DNA of 64,000 bases from Datisca glomerata (taxonomy: Eukaryota; Streptophyta; Magnoliopsida; Cucurbitales; Datiscaceae), in the NCBI GenBank assembly GCA_003255025.1, contig QANY01013280.1, positions 372,001 through 436,000 on the forward strand, written 5' to 3'. Numbering within the stretch: position 1 is the first letter of the stretch; each line of letters opens with the position of its first letter. The translations under genes were made by a program, and so were the position numbers. Under the pieces are notes generated by a model. That model was given only the letters and a program-made list of their open reading frames with translations. It was not told the DNA's origin and did not search any database. Positions 1 through 11,100 of this stretch are shown piece by piece.

Positions 1-1098
1 CTAGCTAGAGCAAGGATGCTTGGCTAAATTTTAAAGGTAAAAGTGAAAATCCTAGTTTGACCAAATAGACATCCCACATGAGGCAACACCTGAAATTTTT
101 TTCATGATTACGACGGTACTGTATGACCCAACCTCTTTCAAAGGGGACAACCCACCAGGAAGTAATAAGGATCATTTATTGCTTAAGGATAACTTCGCGA
201 CTTAGGTCAGCATGTATTATTACTTAAAAAATTCATAACCGAGTTAGAACTCGACGAAAGTAAAGCTCTAGTTAGTTAAGGATCATTTATTACTTAAGGT
301 TCATTCAAAGCTTAAGACTCACGACCAATTCTAAGTTAAAATTATAACAGACAAGTAATGAATGAGGGCAGAACCAAAGCAAGGAAAGAGACAAAGCTAT
401 TGAAGAAAACATATTCTCATTAACGAAAAAGAAAGATTACAAATAGAAGGAAATGAAAAATTACAAGTAACAGGAAAATTAAACTAGATAGTATGGGCTT
501 GGGGAGTCTCAGCAGTATCAGCAACAACCATAACCAACTCTAGCGGTGGGGGAGGTATCTCCTTCTCAGGTTGACCCGAGAGTAAAGGAGGAGAGACTAC
601 TGTGCCTTACTCTTCGAAGGCAACTAAGTCCGAGAGATCGGGAAGCTTAAGGAAAACGAGCGAAGACCTATCCATCCGAGAAAGAGGAGAATGTTGTAGC
701 CTGACAGCCTTCTACGCTTCACGGCCACCGGGCATCATCACCCTCTCATAGGCTATGTCTAGAGGATGAAGCGGAGGGTTCAGAGGACAGCTAAGGAAGC
801 CTAATTCCCTCTTGGGTGGGCCTAGACAACCTCATCCGGACAGCTTTCGTAGCCCATTGAAAACTCCATGAGTAGTGCCGCCTTAAGCTCAAAAGACTCT
901 TTGAAGTCCTTTATCCCTTTGGGATAGCCTTTGGTCCACTGATCGTACTTCTCCCACGAATGAGCCTCCGCCAAGCTGAGCTTTTGCTGAGCATCCCTCT
1001 CTCGGTTCTCCGCCAGAGTCTAGGAGTGTATCTCTTGAGAACGCTTCTCCTCTTAGACTTGGCCCTTCTCCTTTAAGATCTTTTCTTATTGCTGAAGG

Positions 1099-2895
1099 TT
1101 AGAGATGATCGACCCACTCTTGATCAGATAATTGAGCCACTAGGTCCCGATGAGCATCGACAGCTCGCTTGGCCTCTAGCTTGGCCCTACCCAATTCCTC
1201 CTCGAGGCAGATGAGCTTCCCCTTGACAGGCCTAATCCCCTTGACATCCATCTTGACCTTGTCATAGGCTCGGTGAAGAGACTCAAACTTCCTGGTCCCA
1301 TAAACAAGCATAATCTCTGTTTGAGAAGAAGCTCGGGTGGCCTCGAGTACTTAGTCCTCATAACGGCCAAGATGCGCTAGCATTACCGCATTATAGGTCA
1401 GGATCTGTGGAGAGCACCAAGTCAAAAATTGGATTATTACTATTAGGAGAACACAAGGAATAAAATAAGCATGGAGCAGGAATCAGTTCTTACGTCGAGA
1501 GTTTGCTTCATAAAGCCATCAGAGAGCCCCGCCATTGGCCTTTTGAGAAGACTGGTCCCCTTCTCAGGATCTATGTGCTTAGACCACTAGTACAACACCC
1601 TCACCACCTAATATATGCTTAGACCACTAAGACATCAGAGCCTTGTGCTTTTGGCTAGCATAAGATGTCTGCTGGCTAGAGCTCAACGAAAAAAGACACA
1701 CGAACCTGAGAAGAGGGCTTCTCAAACTCTAATCTGATCGTAGCTCAAGGTAGAGCGGGACGCTGAGGTGATTAGGGCATGCTCTTGGAAGCCCTGAGTC
1801 CGCTTTTGGTTTTTTCAGTAGCCCTGAACTTGAGAAATGAGGAACAGACTTCTTCAGAATGGGCTTTGGTGAAGAAAAAGAGTGGACTTTAGCAAAGAAG
1901 AAGGAATAGAGAATGGAGGAGAAGGTGGAGTTGGAGGTACCGTTCTCAGCACCTTTGGCTGTAAAGTAGAAGGAGGAGATGCAGACAAGACTTTTCCCCA
2001 TTTTGACCGCTTTAGTCTTTTAGCCTGGAGCTCTTCCATCTTTCGTGCCTTAGAGAGCTCAAGCTCTTTCTTCTGCTTTTTAATGGAGGGAGTGTCTCCA
2101 ACCATCTCTATAGAGACAGAATCATGTTATATAAAAATCATAAAATAACAGGAGCAAAGTAAGAGAAAAAGGCAGAGTCAGCTCATACAATCTGAAAAAT
2201 TCATAGGCCCTTCAAAACTAGGATTCCTCGAACAGACCTCGATGGGAAGCTTGGTTATGATGGTCCTCGGAAGGATCCAAGTATAGACCAACCAAGAAGA
2301 AGGACTCGAGTCTGATAAGGATGTTGAAAGCACGCTGATCGATAGGAAGCTTAGACAGGCTAAGAATGTAGGACTGAAGATGAGCTGGAAATTTCCTCAG
2401 CCTCTTCTTAATCATTGTAGAGAGGAATAAAAAACGTTAACTCTCAAAACAAAGGCAAGTAGGTCTCCCTCTCCCAACGAGGCGCTAGCTCACCTGCAGC
2501 ACCGAAAGACCAAGGAATAGGGTGCGCGAGCTCCGAGTCCCCAAGAAGACCATCCAAAACTAAGAGATCATGAACCATCTATCTTTTCAATCCTTGTACT
2601 AGGACATGATGCCATTCACGATCCCTCTCATCCCTCTAGTACGGATGTTGATATAAAACTAGCCCTGGTCTCGAGGAGTCCTTCCTTCGCCCTTGCTCTT
2701 AGGGGGACTTTAGCCAAAACATAAAGTCGATCTCATCTAGCGTGAATACCTCGCTACAATGCAGTCTCTAGAGCACCCAACAATCAACCAGGGCCCTCCA
2801 AAAGTTAGGTTGAAGCTAGACCAGAGCAATACCAGTCGTAGAGAACCATTCTCTTAGGAAAGGATGTGAGGGAAACCTCAGCCTACACTCTAGCG
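1099..2895 (-). pseudogene. Broken antisense ORF resembling plant 'putative gypsy type transposon' protein
   Basis: Read on the minus strand, 2895-2700 gives RFPSHPFLREWFSTTGIALV, then LQPNFWRALVDCWVL and RLHCSEVFTLDEIDFMFWLK, in one frame with two in-frame stops. This matches my memory of the N-terminal domain of plant proteins annotated as putative gypsy type transposon (PF04195-like). Further along the minus strand, 1311-1099 encodes a charged, coiled-coil-like stretch (KGKLICLEEELGRAKLEAKR), as expected for the C-terminal half of such proteins. Stops and frameshifts separate the parts, so this is a pseudogene. The Pfam assignment is from memory. Confidence 0.5.
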
Positions 2896-4354
2896 AGGCC
2901 AAGTACAACCCAATTCCCCCATATAGTGGAGCACTTATCTTCTCACTCACCTCTGGAAGCCAGCTGAATGTAGTCTAGGAGATTATAATCCAGGTCATCC
3001 TCAATCAGGAGGAAGAATATTCGTCAGCAATTCATCGATCGACAGCCTTGCTTGGACCTACATGGGCCCCAGAATTGACACAGATGTTAGTGGCCTCGAT
3101 CGAAATTTTAACACACGCCGTCCATTCTACAAATTCTTTGAAACCCCCAGACACGATGAAAACCCGAGGGAAAGGTAGACAAGTAAGGATAAAGGAAAGA
3201 AACTAATATGAAAGAAGAAGAGACCTACCACAGTAAGATGGAGGCGGTAAGAAGCAATTATCAGAATGGAAACATACAACCTCCAAAATGTCTTCCAAGA
3301 CAATAAAAAAGGAGAATGCAAGCCCCAACTAATGTAATTTTATGACGAAACTCTGAGAGAAGCTAGAAGAGCGAAGAAACGAGGGAAATGAAAGGTAAAT
3401 CGATTAAAGGAAAAGAAAAAGGTTTCTAGTTTCAAGAGAGTGAAAGAATTTTTGGCAAGGGTTTCAGTATCTCACTAAGGGCAAAATGGATGAAGACATG
3501 GAAGAAATCGTCCATTATAGGCCTTGGTTCAAACAATGATTGGAAGTGATAGGATAGTTCAATTGATTTGACAACCAGGATCGTACCTGTTTGTGGGCAA
3601 ATAGAGCGAGCTCAGGCACTCAAACGTCACTCATGAGTTTATGGAAGTGACATGTGATGCATCAATGAGTCAGGCCTCGCAACTCTCACCCTCCTCTTCA
3701 CGTTCCAGCGTCCAATCATTGCCTCTACTCCCAAGAAATGACTAATTTTGAATCTCAATAAAGGTGAGGGTACGTGCGCACAGGTAAGTCACGTCAAAGG
3801 ATTGCTAGATAGTTAAATAGATTAACCATGAGCCTCCCAACAGAATGAGATTCAAACACAAGTGTGGATTGCTCGAAACAAATAGTGCCTTTGGAATCTC
3901 ACCACATACAGCTAGTTCAGATAAATAATTTGAATAAAAGAGTCTTAAGACCTGGGCGAATAAGACTCCTAAATCTTTGACTAAGGGTAACTATTATGGG
4001 AATTCTCCGAGTACCAGTAATACGGCACCGTCTGTCGCACTACACCGAGAGGTTTGCGTCAGATAAAGGCGTTAGGGCCAGACCACCCAAAAGGAGAAAA
4101 TCGACCTAGCCTGGTCGGTTTTCAAGAAGCTTGGGTTAAACCGACGAGAACATATGAAGAGAAGCGGGATGAGGCATGTGAAATGAGCTTGGCTGAAACT
4201 TTGAGTCATTATCATCATTGTTCGCTGAAAGTAAGATTCCACGTGGTGTCCTTCCTATTCATCTCAAATGCCCACCAGGTCTCATCGTTATGATGGTGCG
4301 TCAAATTAGCCGCCAATCGGTCACTTCATCCACATTCAACATGACTGAGGGCAC

Positions 4355-6381
4355 TGTTAGGTATAGTGCCCTCAAGGCATGTGTAAAGATATTTTAATTT
4401 AAAATTAATAAAAATATATTGTTCTTATAATTATTTTTTTGAATTATTATTGAATAATTTGTATAAATATATGAAAATTTCATATCATTAATGAGACTAT
4501 GATCTTGTATTAGTATGAGAGGATTAAGATCATAGAAATGAATAAAATAGTCCGTAACATATTAAAGTATGAAATCTTTAATGAATGATTGCTAGTACGG
4601 TTCACTAACCATTTTGAATGCATGTGATCTAGATCTAGATTGCTGATGTGGATAGACATCTTAGTGGATGTACTTTATATAATTAGATTATATAGGACAT
4701 GATCGATGTGAATTAATATATTTATTAACTTATCATTTATCATAAAGATTTAATACATATCAATAAGATGATCATATGTAAATCAGTCTAAATCTTGAGT
4801 AGTCATGAACTCCTATACATTTCTATTAGATCTATTGATTCACTCGTTAAGGTTAGTTTGTAAAATATGCGACTTTTATTTTGGAGATTCAGTGACATGG
4901 ATAGCTGGGATTATGATCTTACAAGATTTGAAATCCAAGATTTTCTAACGGATTGTATATTGGTTCCTTTAAGTGTTAATTGTGAAACTGAATAATTATT
5001 GAGCTAAAATTTATAATACGATTATAAATTGTCTCTTCACTAGTGAATTACTGGTACTTAAGGATCAAGAGGTAATTATAAGGGTAAAATGATAATTTTG
5101 ACTAGCTCTAATTTACAAACCAATAATGAGAGGACATAACTACATGAATTGATTATATCAATGGACTACACAAGATTACTCTATAAATATATTCTATAAT
5201 TACTAGGAGTGTAATTTCAATGTTTATAGCAGAGTAATAATAAAATTAATAAATAAGATTGTTTAATTAAAGAGTTTAATTAATAATCTGATTTATCGGA
5301 GATGAGTCCATGGTTCCCAAGCCACATTTGTACTATACAGTCTAGGGTGTGAATATTTCAGGATAAAAGAAAAGGACTAGCTTGCAAAAGGAATTAAGTT
5401 TCTTGTGCAAGTATATAATTATGAGATAACTATGTGAAATTAATTAATTATTGTAATTTTTGGAAATTATAATTAATTAATTATATCGATTAGTTTTTGA
5501 AGTAATTGATAATTGAAGCAATATATTTGATTTATTAAATTATTATAAGATAATAATTTGAATTTGAATTAATTAATATGTTATTTTTAAACTAACAGAT
5601 AAGTTAGTCGATAAACGTGATCAGATAAGTTAATTTTGAATTAACTGATATCAAAATATTTATCTGATTAAAAAAATTTAAAAAAATTATCACGTGGCAT
5701 GTCGGGCTGTCACATGCCAATCACTATAGTGCCACACGACACTACAATGGCACATGACACACTGTAGTGCCACGCGACACTACAGTAGTGCATGAGACTC
5801 TATAGTGCCTCACGACACTACAATAGTTCACGGCATACTATAGTGCCACACGACACTGCAGTGTCGTGTAGACTGCAGTGTCACATTTGTAAATAATTTA
5901 TTATTTTATAGAAACCCTAAAAATATAATGAGCATTGACCTAGAATATATATTGATAATGTTCTACTGGCCTCATTAAATAATCATATGTGTGATTAATT
6001 TGTTAAGAAAGCTTTGTGAATTCTTCAATTCTCCTTAGAGTTCTGTCTCAAAAGTTCTTCTCCAAATCTTTAGATCTCATATGTTGACTACATCTAGAGA
6101 TAAAAAACGTTCTTGATTTATTTTACGTGCTCACATACGTTCTTCATGGAATCTTACTCTCGTTATTTTACTAGAAGAGAACAATGACGCTTGATAGATT
6201 TTGAGAGGTATTATTACTTTCTATGAATGTCTTTAATTCAATGTATAAATATATAATGGATCCGTTGTGAAATTTTTTTCACAAATTTTGTGTTTTTGGG
6301 AACTTGTGATGACGTGATTGTTTTTTCAATCAATAAATTTTTTAAATAAATCACCTCCGTTGCGCGCCTCGATTTCCTATA
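4355..6381 (+). mobile_element. Solo Ty1/copia LTR (family A, about 2.03 kb)
   Basis: Starts TGTTAGG at 4355 and ends CCTATA at 6381. The bases GGCAC stand directly before it (4350-4354) and directly after it (6382-6386), a perfect 5-bp target duplication. The body resembles the LTRs of elements B1 and B2 further right (for example the AGATCATAGA...GAATAAAAT and GAATGCATGTGATCTAGAT stretches), in the same orientation. The 3' end differs from B1 and B2, which end CAACCAACA; here the terminus reads TA where CA is expected, probably one C-to-T change. No internal retrotransposon sequence accompanies it, so it looks like a solo LTR left by LTR-LTR recombination, inserted in the gypsy LTR. Confidence 0.72.
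5700..5885. repeat. Short GC-richer subrepeats inside the copia LTR
   Basis: About eight imperfect copies of a 20-25 bp motif built on GTGCCACACGACACTACA, many paired with reverse-complement-like TAGTGTCG pieces. Equivalent blocks sit in the related LTRs near 35340-35470, 39650-39730 and 51950-52075, so the block belongs to the LTR family. Confidence 0.6.
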
Positions 6382-6759
6382 GGCACATCAACATTTAATG
6401 TATGTTTCATCGTGTCAACTCGAGGGACAAATGCATTAAATGTGACCTCCAACTCGTCCAATCAGGGATCAACCACCACATCACCCAAGCTTCTCCCTGC
6501 ACACTTCCTTTCATGAGGCTTCATGTATAAATGCCCCCACCTACTCCAAAAGAGAGGTAAGCAATTCTCCCCTTAAGAAAACTCTACCAAAATTTTACTA
6601 GATTATTGACTTAGGCATCGAAAGCCTTTAGGCGAGGAAATCACCCCCGGTTCCCCTCGTTCTTTGGGTTCTTTGTTTGTTTTTTATAGATTTTCAGTCA
6701 TACGAGAAGAGCACGTGTCTCTTGAGATTATTAACATCAACAACACTTATTTAATCAAA

Positions 6760-7310
6760 TGGAATTCTCATGATTTTGGTGCTTTGTAGAAAGGTTAAGC
6801 TATTTTAGATAGGATCAGTTAAAGCGTAATTTACATAATGAAAAAACTTAAAAATAGGTTTTTTGGTAAATGATAATCAGAAAAGAAAAACTTCTTCCAT
6901 TTTGGTGCTTACTATCTTTGGATCAATTCACTAAGTGGCAATTATCCCCACTAATTTTGGGTAAGGCAGTGTTTGAAGTCACTCCTTGTCCATCCCTTCG
7001 ATGTTTCTTAAATTGGAATTCTCATTGAAAATGTCATATCAATTCCCTTAATTAGTATTAATAGCAGTTAATGATAAGGTTATTATATTTGAGATAGGAT
7101 GGGTCAAAGTGTAATTTACATATAGAAAAAAAATTAAAAATAGTGATTGTTTTTTAAAATGATTATAGAAAAGAAAAACCCTTCCATCATGGTGCTTACT
7201 ATCTTTAGAATGTATTAATTGAGTGGAATTATCACCACCAAGTTTGGTAACGTAGTGTTTGGGCGTCCAATCTTTCTTAAATTGGAATTCTCATTGAAAA
7301 TATATCATCT
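6760..7310. repeat. Imperfect direct duplication, offset about 270-285 bp
   Basis: The block at about 6800-7040 (GATAGGATCAGTTAAAGCG ... TTGGTGCTTACTATCTTTGG ... CTTAAATTGGAATTCTCATT) recurs at about 7086-7310 (GATAGGATGGGTCAAAGTG ... ATGGTGCTTACTATCTTTAG ... the same CTTAAATTGGAATTCTCATT). The offset is 285 bp at the left landmark and 269 bp at the right. Copies differ by substitutions and small indels, so the duplication is not recent. Confidence 0.75.
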
Positions 7311-7488
7311 TCATTCCCTTACAAATTAATGTTAATAGCTATAATAGTAAGGTTGTTTCATGCAAAAGAGGTAAATTACACTAATCTCATATGTATTTTA
7401 CTTTAATTATATGTACGTGCATCATCATAAGCAACGACTCCATAAGTAATGAAACATTGTAACATGTTATTATTCTAGAATAGGCCTG

Positions 7489-7498
7489 CCTTTTTTGG
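7489..7498. promoter_or_regulatory. Perfect CArG box CCTTTTTTGG
   Basis: Exact CC(A/T)6GG match, about 660 bp upstream of the AGL18-like ATG. CArG boxes are bound by MADS-domain dimers. Binding here is an inference. Confidence 0.45.
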
Positions 7499-7854
7499 AG
7501 AAACTTATATATTGATTGCTCATTATACTTTATCGTATTTTGAATTTATAATATTATAACTCGTCGAACATTTAAGAATATGTCGAAAATATTTTTCTTT
7601 AAAATTTAAAATAGTTAGACCAAGAAATAGTGAGATATAATTTGGGAATATACATTTTAGATGCTACACAATAAGTCATTAATTGCGAGTGAAATTAATT
7701 ATTAGAACTAGAAGAGTTACTCGGCAATTAAGACTAAATACAAGTGATATTGGTGTAACTTAATGACCCAAAAGAAAAGGGAGAATTACTTCCAAACAGT
7801 CCCTTAAACTTACTAAAACTGGACAGAGACCTATTCCTCAAGAAATGGGCAATG

Positions 7855-7864
7855 CCATATATGG
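7855..7864. promoter_or_regulatory. Perfect palindromic CArG box CCATATATGG
   Basis: Exact CC(A/T)6GG match with palindromic core, 297 bp upstream of the AGL18-like ATG. Two perfect boxes within 370 bp of a MADS-box promoter suggest auto- or cross-regulation by MADS proteins. That is an inference. Confidence 0.5.
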
Positions 7865-8160
7865 ATAAGTCACACAATTATAGTATCCTATTCCTATCTG
7901 TAACTTCTTTTCAGTTAAAAAAGAAAACTTATATTTCTTTATGTTTTAAATCTTGAATCCCAATTTTGGTGACAGCTTTTCCCTTCAATAGAAAAATCAG
8001 ATACAGAATCCTATACCCTTTAAACCACTTTGTGATAAACCCCATGATATATATCTGTTGGTGACATAGAAATAGTGTTTGGAAGGGAAGAAAATCGAGA
8101 AAGAAAAAAGAAAGAATCTTTTGAGATAGAGAAAGCGAGAGAAAGAAAAAGAAAAGAGAG

Positions 8161-11100
8161 ATGGGGAGAGGGAGAATAGAGATAAAGAAGATAGAGAATT
8201 TGAACAGCAGGCAAGTCACTTTCTCTAAACGACGTAATGGGTTACTGAAGAAAGCACAAGAATTGTCAGTTTTGTGTGATGCAGAGGTTGCTGTTATTAT
8301 TTTCTCTAGCACTGGCAAACTTTATGAATTTTCAAGCACCCCCAGGTATATATTTTCCTATATTAATTTTGGATTTAATTCTTTTTTTCCCTAATTGAGA
8401 AAATCTTTTCAGAGCTTTCATCAAAGTTAAATTAAATAATTTCTTGTTGGGAGAAAAAAGAGAGAGTTTTTCTTGTTGAATTAATAAGGGAAAAGGAGGA
8501 AGTTCCGAGAGAGTTATTGGAAATTAGGGAATGGTTGGCCGTCTCTTTAGCCCTCCGGATGACTAAGTTAGTTAGAGAACCTTGCTTCTCTCATGTTACA
8601 ATCTTCTTCCTGCTGAGCTCTATTTCTCCTTAGTCATCTGCGATCTACGAATGAATAAAGATGATCACCTGAATGAGGTGTGGAGTGATCCTCCTAGATG
8701 CTTTATATCTTCTCCCTTGCTGATGGGCTACTCTCCTTTTAGCTCATGAAATAGGGTTATAACACAACACCTGATATTTTATTGATGATTATCTTTGTAA
8801 TAAATGAACATCATTGGAAAGCCATTCATTGTTAATGATTTGTAAGTTCAGTAACCAATAGTTTGACAAAATTAAAACTTTACGAGCACATTGATAGCGA
8901 TCACAAACTAGAGCACAAATTATAGGGGTTAACGTTATATATTAACTTTTATTTTATTTTTTTGTTTGTTTGTCTGGGTGATCATGTTTATTGATTACTA
9001 TCTTTTTTTCTTAATTAATATGAAGCATGGAACACATCCTTACAAGGTACAGGAGGAATTCAGAACAGTCTCTTGATGAGCAGAGGGTTATGGTAATTCT
9101 TGCTGGTTATTTTCTTTAAAATCTTTTTATTTTTTAATTTTTTTCTGTGCTTTTATAAGTTATGAATCCCTTTTACTAATAAAAAAAATACTTTGTTTTG
9201 ATGTTATTGCATAAAAAAGCAGCAGCCACAACCTGATGTAACCGCATTAAAGAATGAGATTGCAAAGCTACGCTTAGGATATCTGTAAGTCATTATATCA
9301 AGGGTTTGTTTTGAAAGTGTTTACTTTTTTTCTTTCAACATATTTCTATGCAAATGAAGGCTAGCTAGCTTAGAGAACTTGCATGTGTGGTCGGAAGGTA
9401 TTTCTGTTATAAATATTTTTCCTATACTTGAAACAGCTTTAGATGTTGGAAACTAGTAGAGAAAGGAAAGAAAATGTTATCTTCTCACACGAGCCCATAT
9501 CCTTGATTTTCGATCAATCTCTAATTCTAATCTTACTCCCCAATCTGATATTACAGTTTCGGTATAGACTGAAGTTCCGTCATTGTCCAATTGTGACCTG
9601 TAATAGATATCGGGGCTTTGCAAATATTTGATTGATGACAATTCTGTATATTGTATCTACTATAGAAGTTTCTCATAGAATTCATTAGAAGATTGTTAAT
9701 TCAATTCATTTTTCCTCTAATTCTCCTTACTTTTGCTCTCATTTGTCGCTCCCTTCAATTTTCTAAGGTTCAAACATAGTCTTAATGATTTTTCAAAACA
9801 TTGATTTTTGATATAACAAACAAGCTTCGAAGTGCATGTAAATGCTTAAATTATAGTACTAAACATAAATTGTGTAAGATATATGCTCTTATTTCTGTAC
9901 ATTGCATAAATTTTTTAACTTAGTCCTTATATTTCTAAGTTCATCCTAGCTAGTTACATTTTTACTTCTTTCGAATGTAGTTTTCGTATCCATTTTTAGT
10001 TGACTGTTACTAATAATTAATAGATCTATACATGTAGAAAAAAAATGTATAACAAGCTTCATTTTTACATTAGTTAAAGAATTTTGTACATGCATGTACA
10101 AATGGTCATGTTAGGGATGGTTGTGAAAAACTGAGACATAGAGATGGTGAAAGTACACTTTTTTGCTGGTTGTATATGGTTTTTACTGCAATCATAAGAA
10201 AAATGAACAGGAGGACTACTCATTGGACTAAGCATCGAAATTACAAAGTTGAAATGTACGAGAATTGAATTGAGGAAACTAGAAAAATAAGAACTAAATC
10301 GACATTTGAGAAAATGTGAAAAGAATGAAAACAATGTTGATTTAAAAAAAAACTACAAATATATGTTTGATTGTAGTATTTAAAAAGTGTTTTAGTATAA
10401 ATTTTTTAAAGACTTGTTTAAAATTCCATATAACGTACTGTTATCTTATGTAAGACTAATTAAGATGGCTGTCTTATTGGAAAACGAAAATTAAGATGGT
10501 TGTCTCCATCTTCTTTTCATTGGTAAATCTAAATCATAGATAATAAGTTATTAAGTTGGTAATCATTGGTAAATCTTAGATCATAAGATGGTAATTAAAT
10601 TATTTCCTTTTGTCTAAATTCCAAATAGTTCATTCCCTATTATTTTCAATTTTAAAATTCTAATTTTGCAGGCGAATAATGGGTAAAGAGTTGGATGGTT
10701 TGAGCTTGAAAGAGCTACAACATTTAGAGGATCAATTAAATCAAGGAATATTATCTGTCAAGGACAAAAAGGTAATTTGAATATTATGGTTTCTCAATTA
10801 GTTGAAGAAAAATAAATCAACTTAATAAACACTTGAAGATTATTTGTTAATTAAAGTAGTGTTTAACATGTGTATAAAAAATACTTTTAAGCAAAAACAC
10901 TTAATAAATTATTAAAAATATGATTAATTGCTAATGCCTTAACCCGTTGCTTTTTCTGTTGAAGGAACAAGCACTTATCGAGCAGCTTGGGAAGTCTAGG
11001 TTACTGGTATAGCCCTTCATCTTTTCTAATTTTTGGCTGATTTTGCAAATGCCTACTTTCTAGATGATTAGGAGGTCAACCCATTTACTCTGATGGGATT

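Larger units (their letters stand above)
1..6741. mobile_element. Decayed Ty3/gypsy (Tat-like) element with LTR split by a copia solo LTR
   Basis: Positions 1-4349 and 6382-6741 look like one decayed gypsy element. The right-hand part has an LTR-like leader on the plus strand: a TATA box TATAAATG at 6526-6533, then GACTTAGGCATCGAAAGCC and CACCCCCGGTTCCC, phrases I know from LTR and leader regions of plant gypsy elements, ending in a CAACA terminus near 6741. The left part holds a broken antisense reading frame (next entry). An antisense extra ORF is a known trait of some Tat-lineage elements, so the lineage is inferred from family knowledge. The left LTR boundary was not found. No intact gag-pol lies in the window; pol would be beyond the left edge. 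Confidence 0.55.
6742..8160 (+). promoter_or_regulatory. Upstream region and 5' leader of the AGL18-like gene
   Basis: AT-rich 1.4 kb between the gypsy LTR end and the MADS-box start codon. It contains an imperfect direct duplication, two perfect CArG boxes and, at about 8095-8160, a purine-rich GAGAAAG leader directly before the ATG, a common look for MADS-box 5' UTRs. No TATA box could be chosen with confidence. Confidence 0.5.

Noticed and set aside
7929..8318. 129-codon minus-strand ORF over the MADS-box start
   Set aside because: Phenylalanine/serine-rich translation of the purine-rich MADS-box leader and exon 1; the plus-strand MADS domain explains the sequence.
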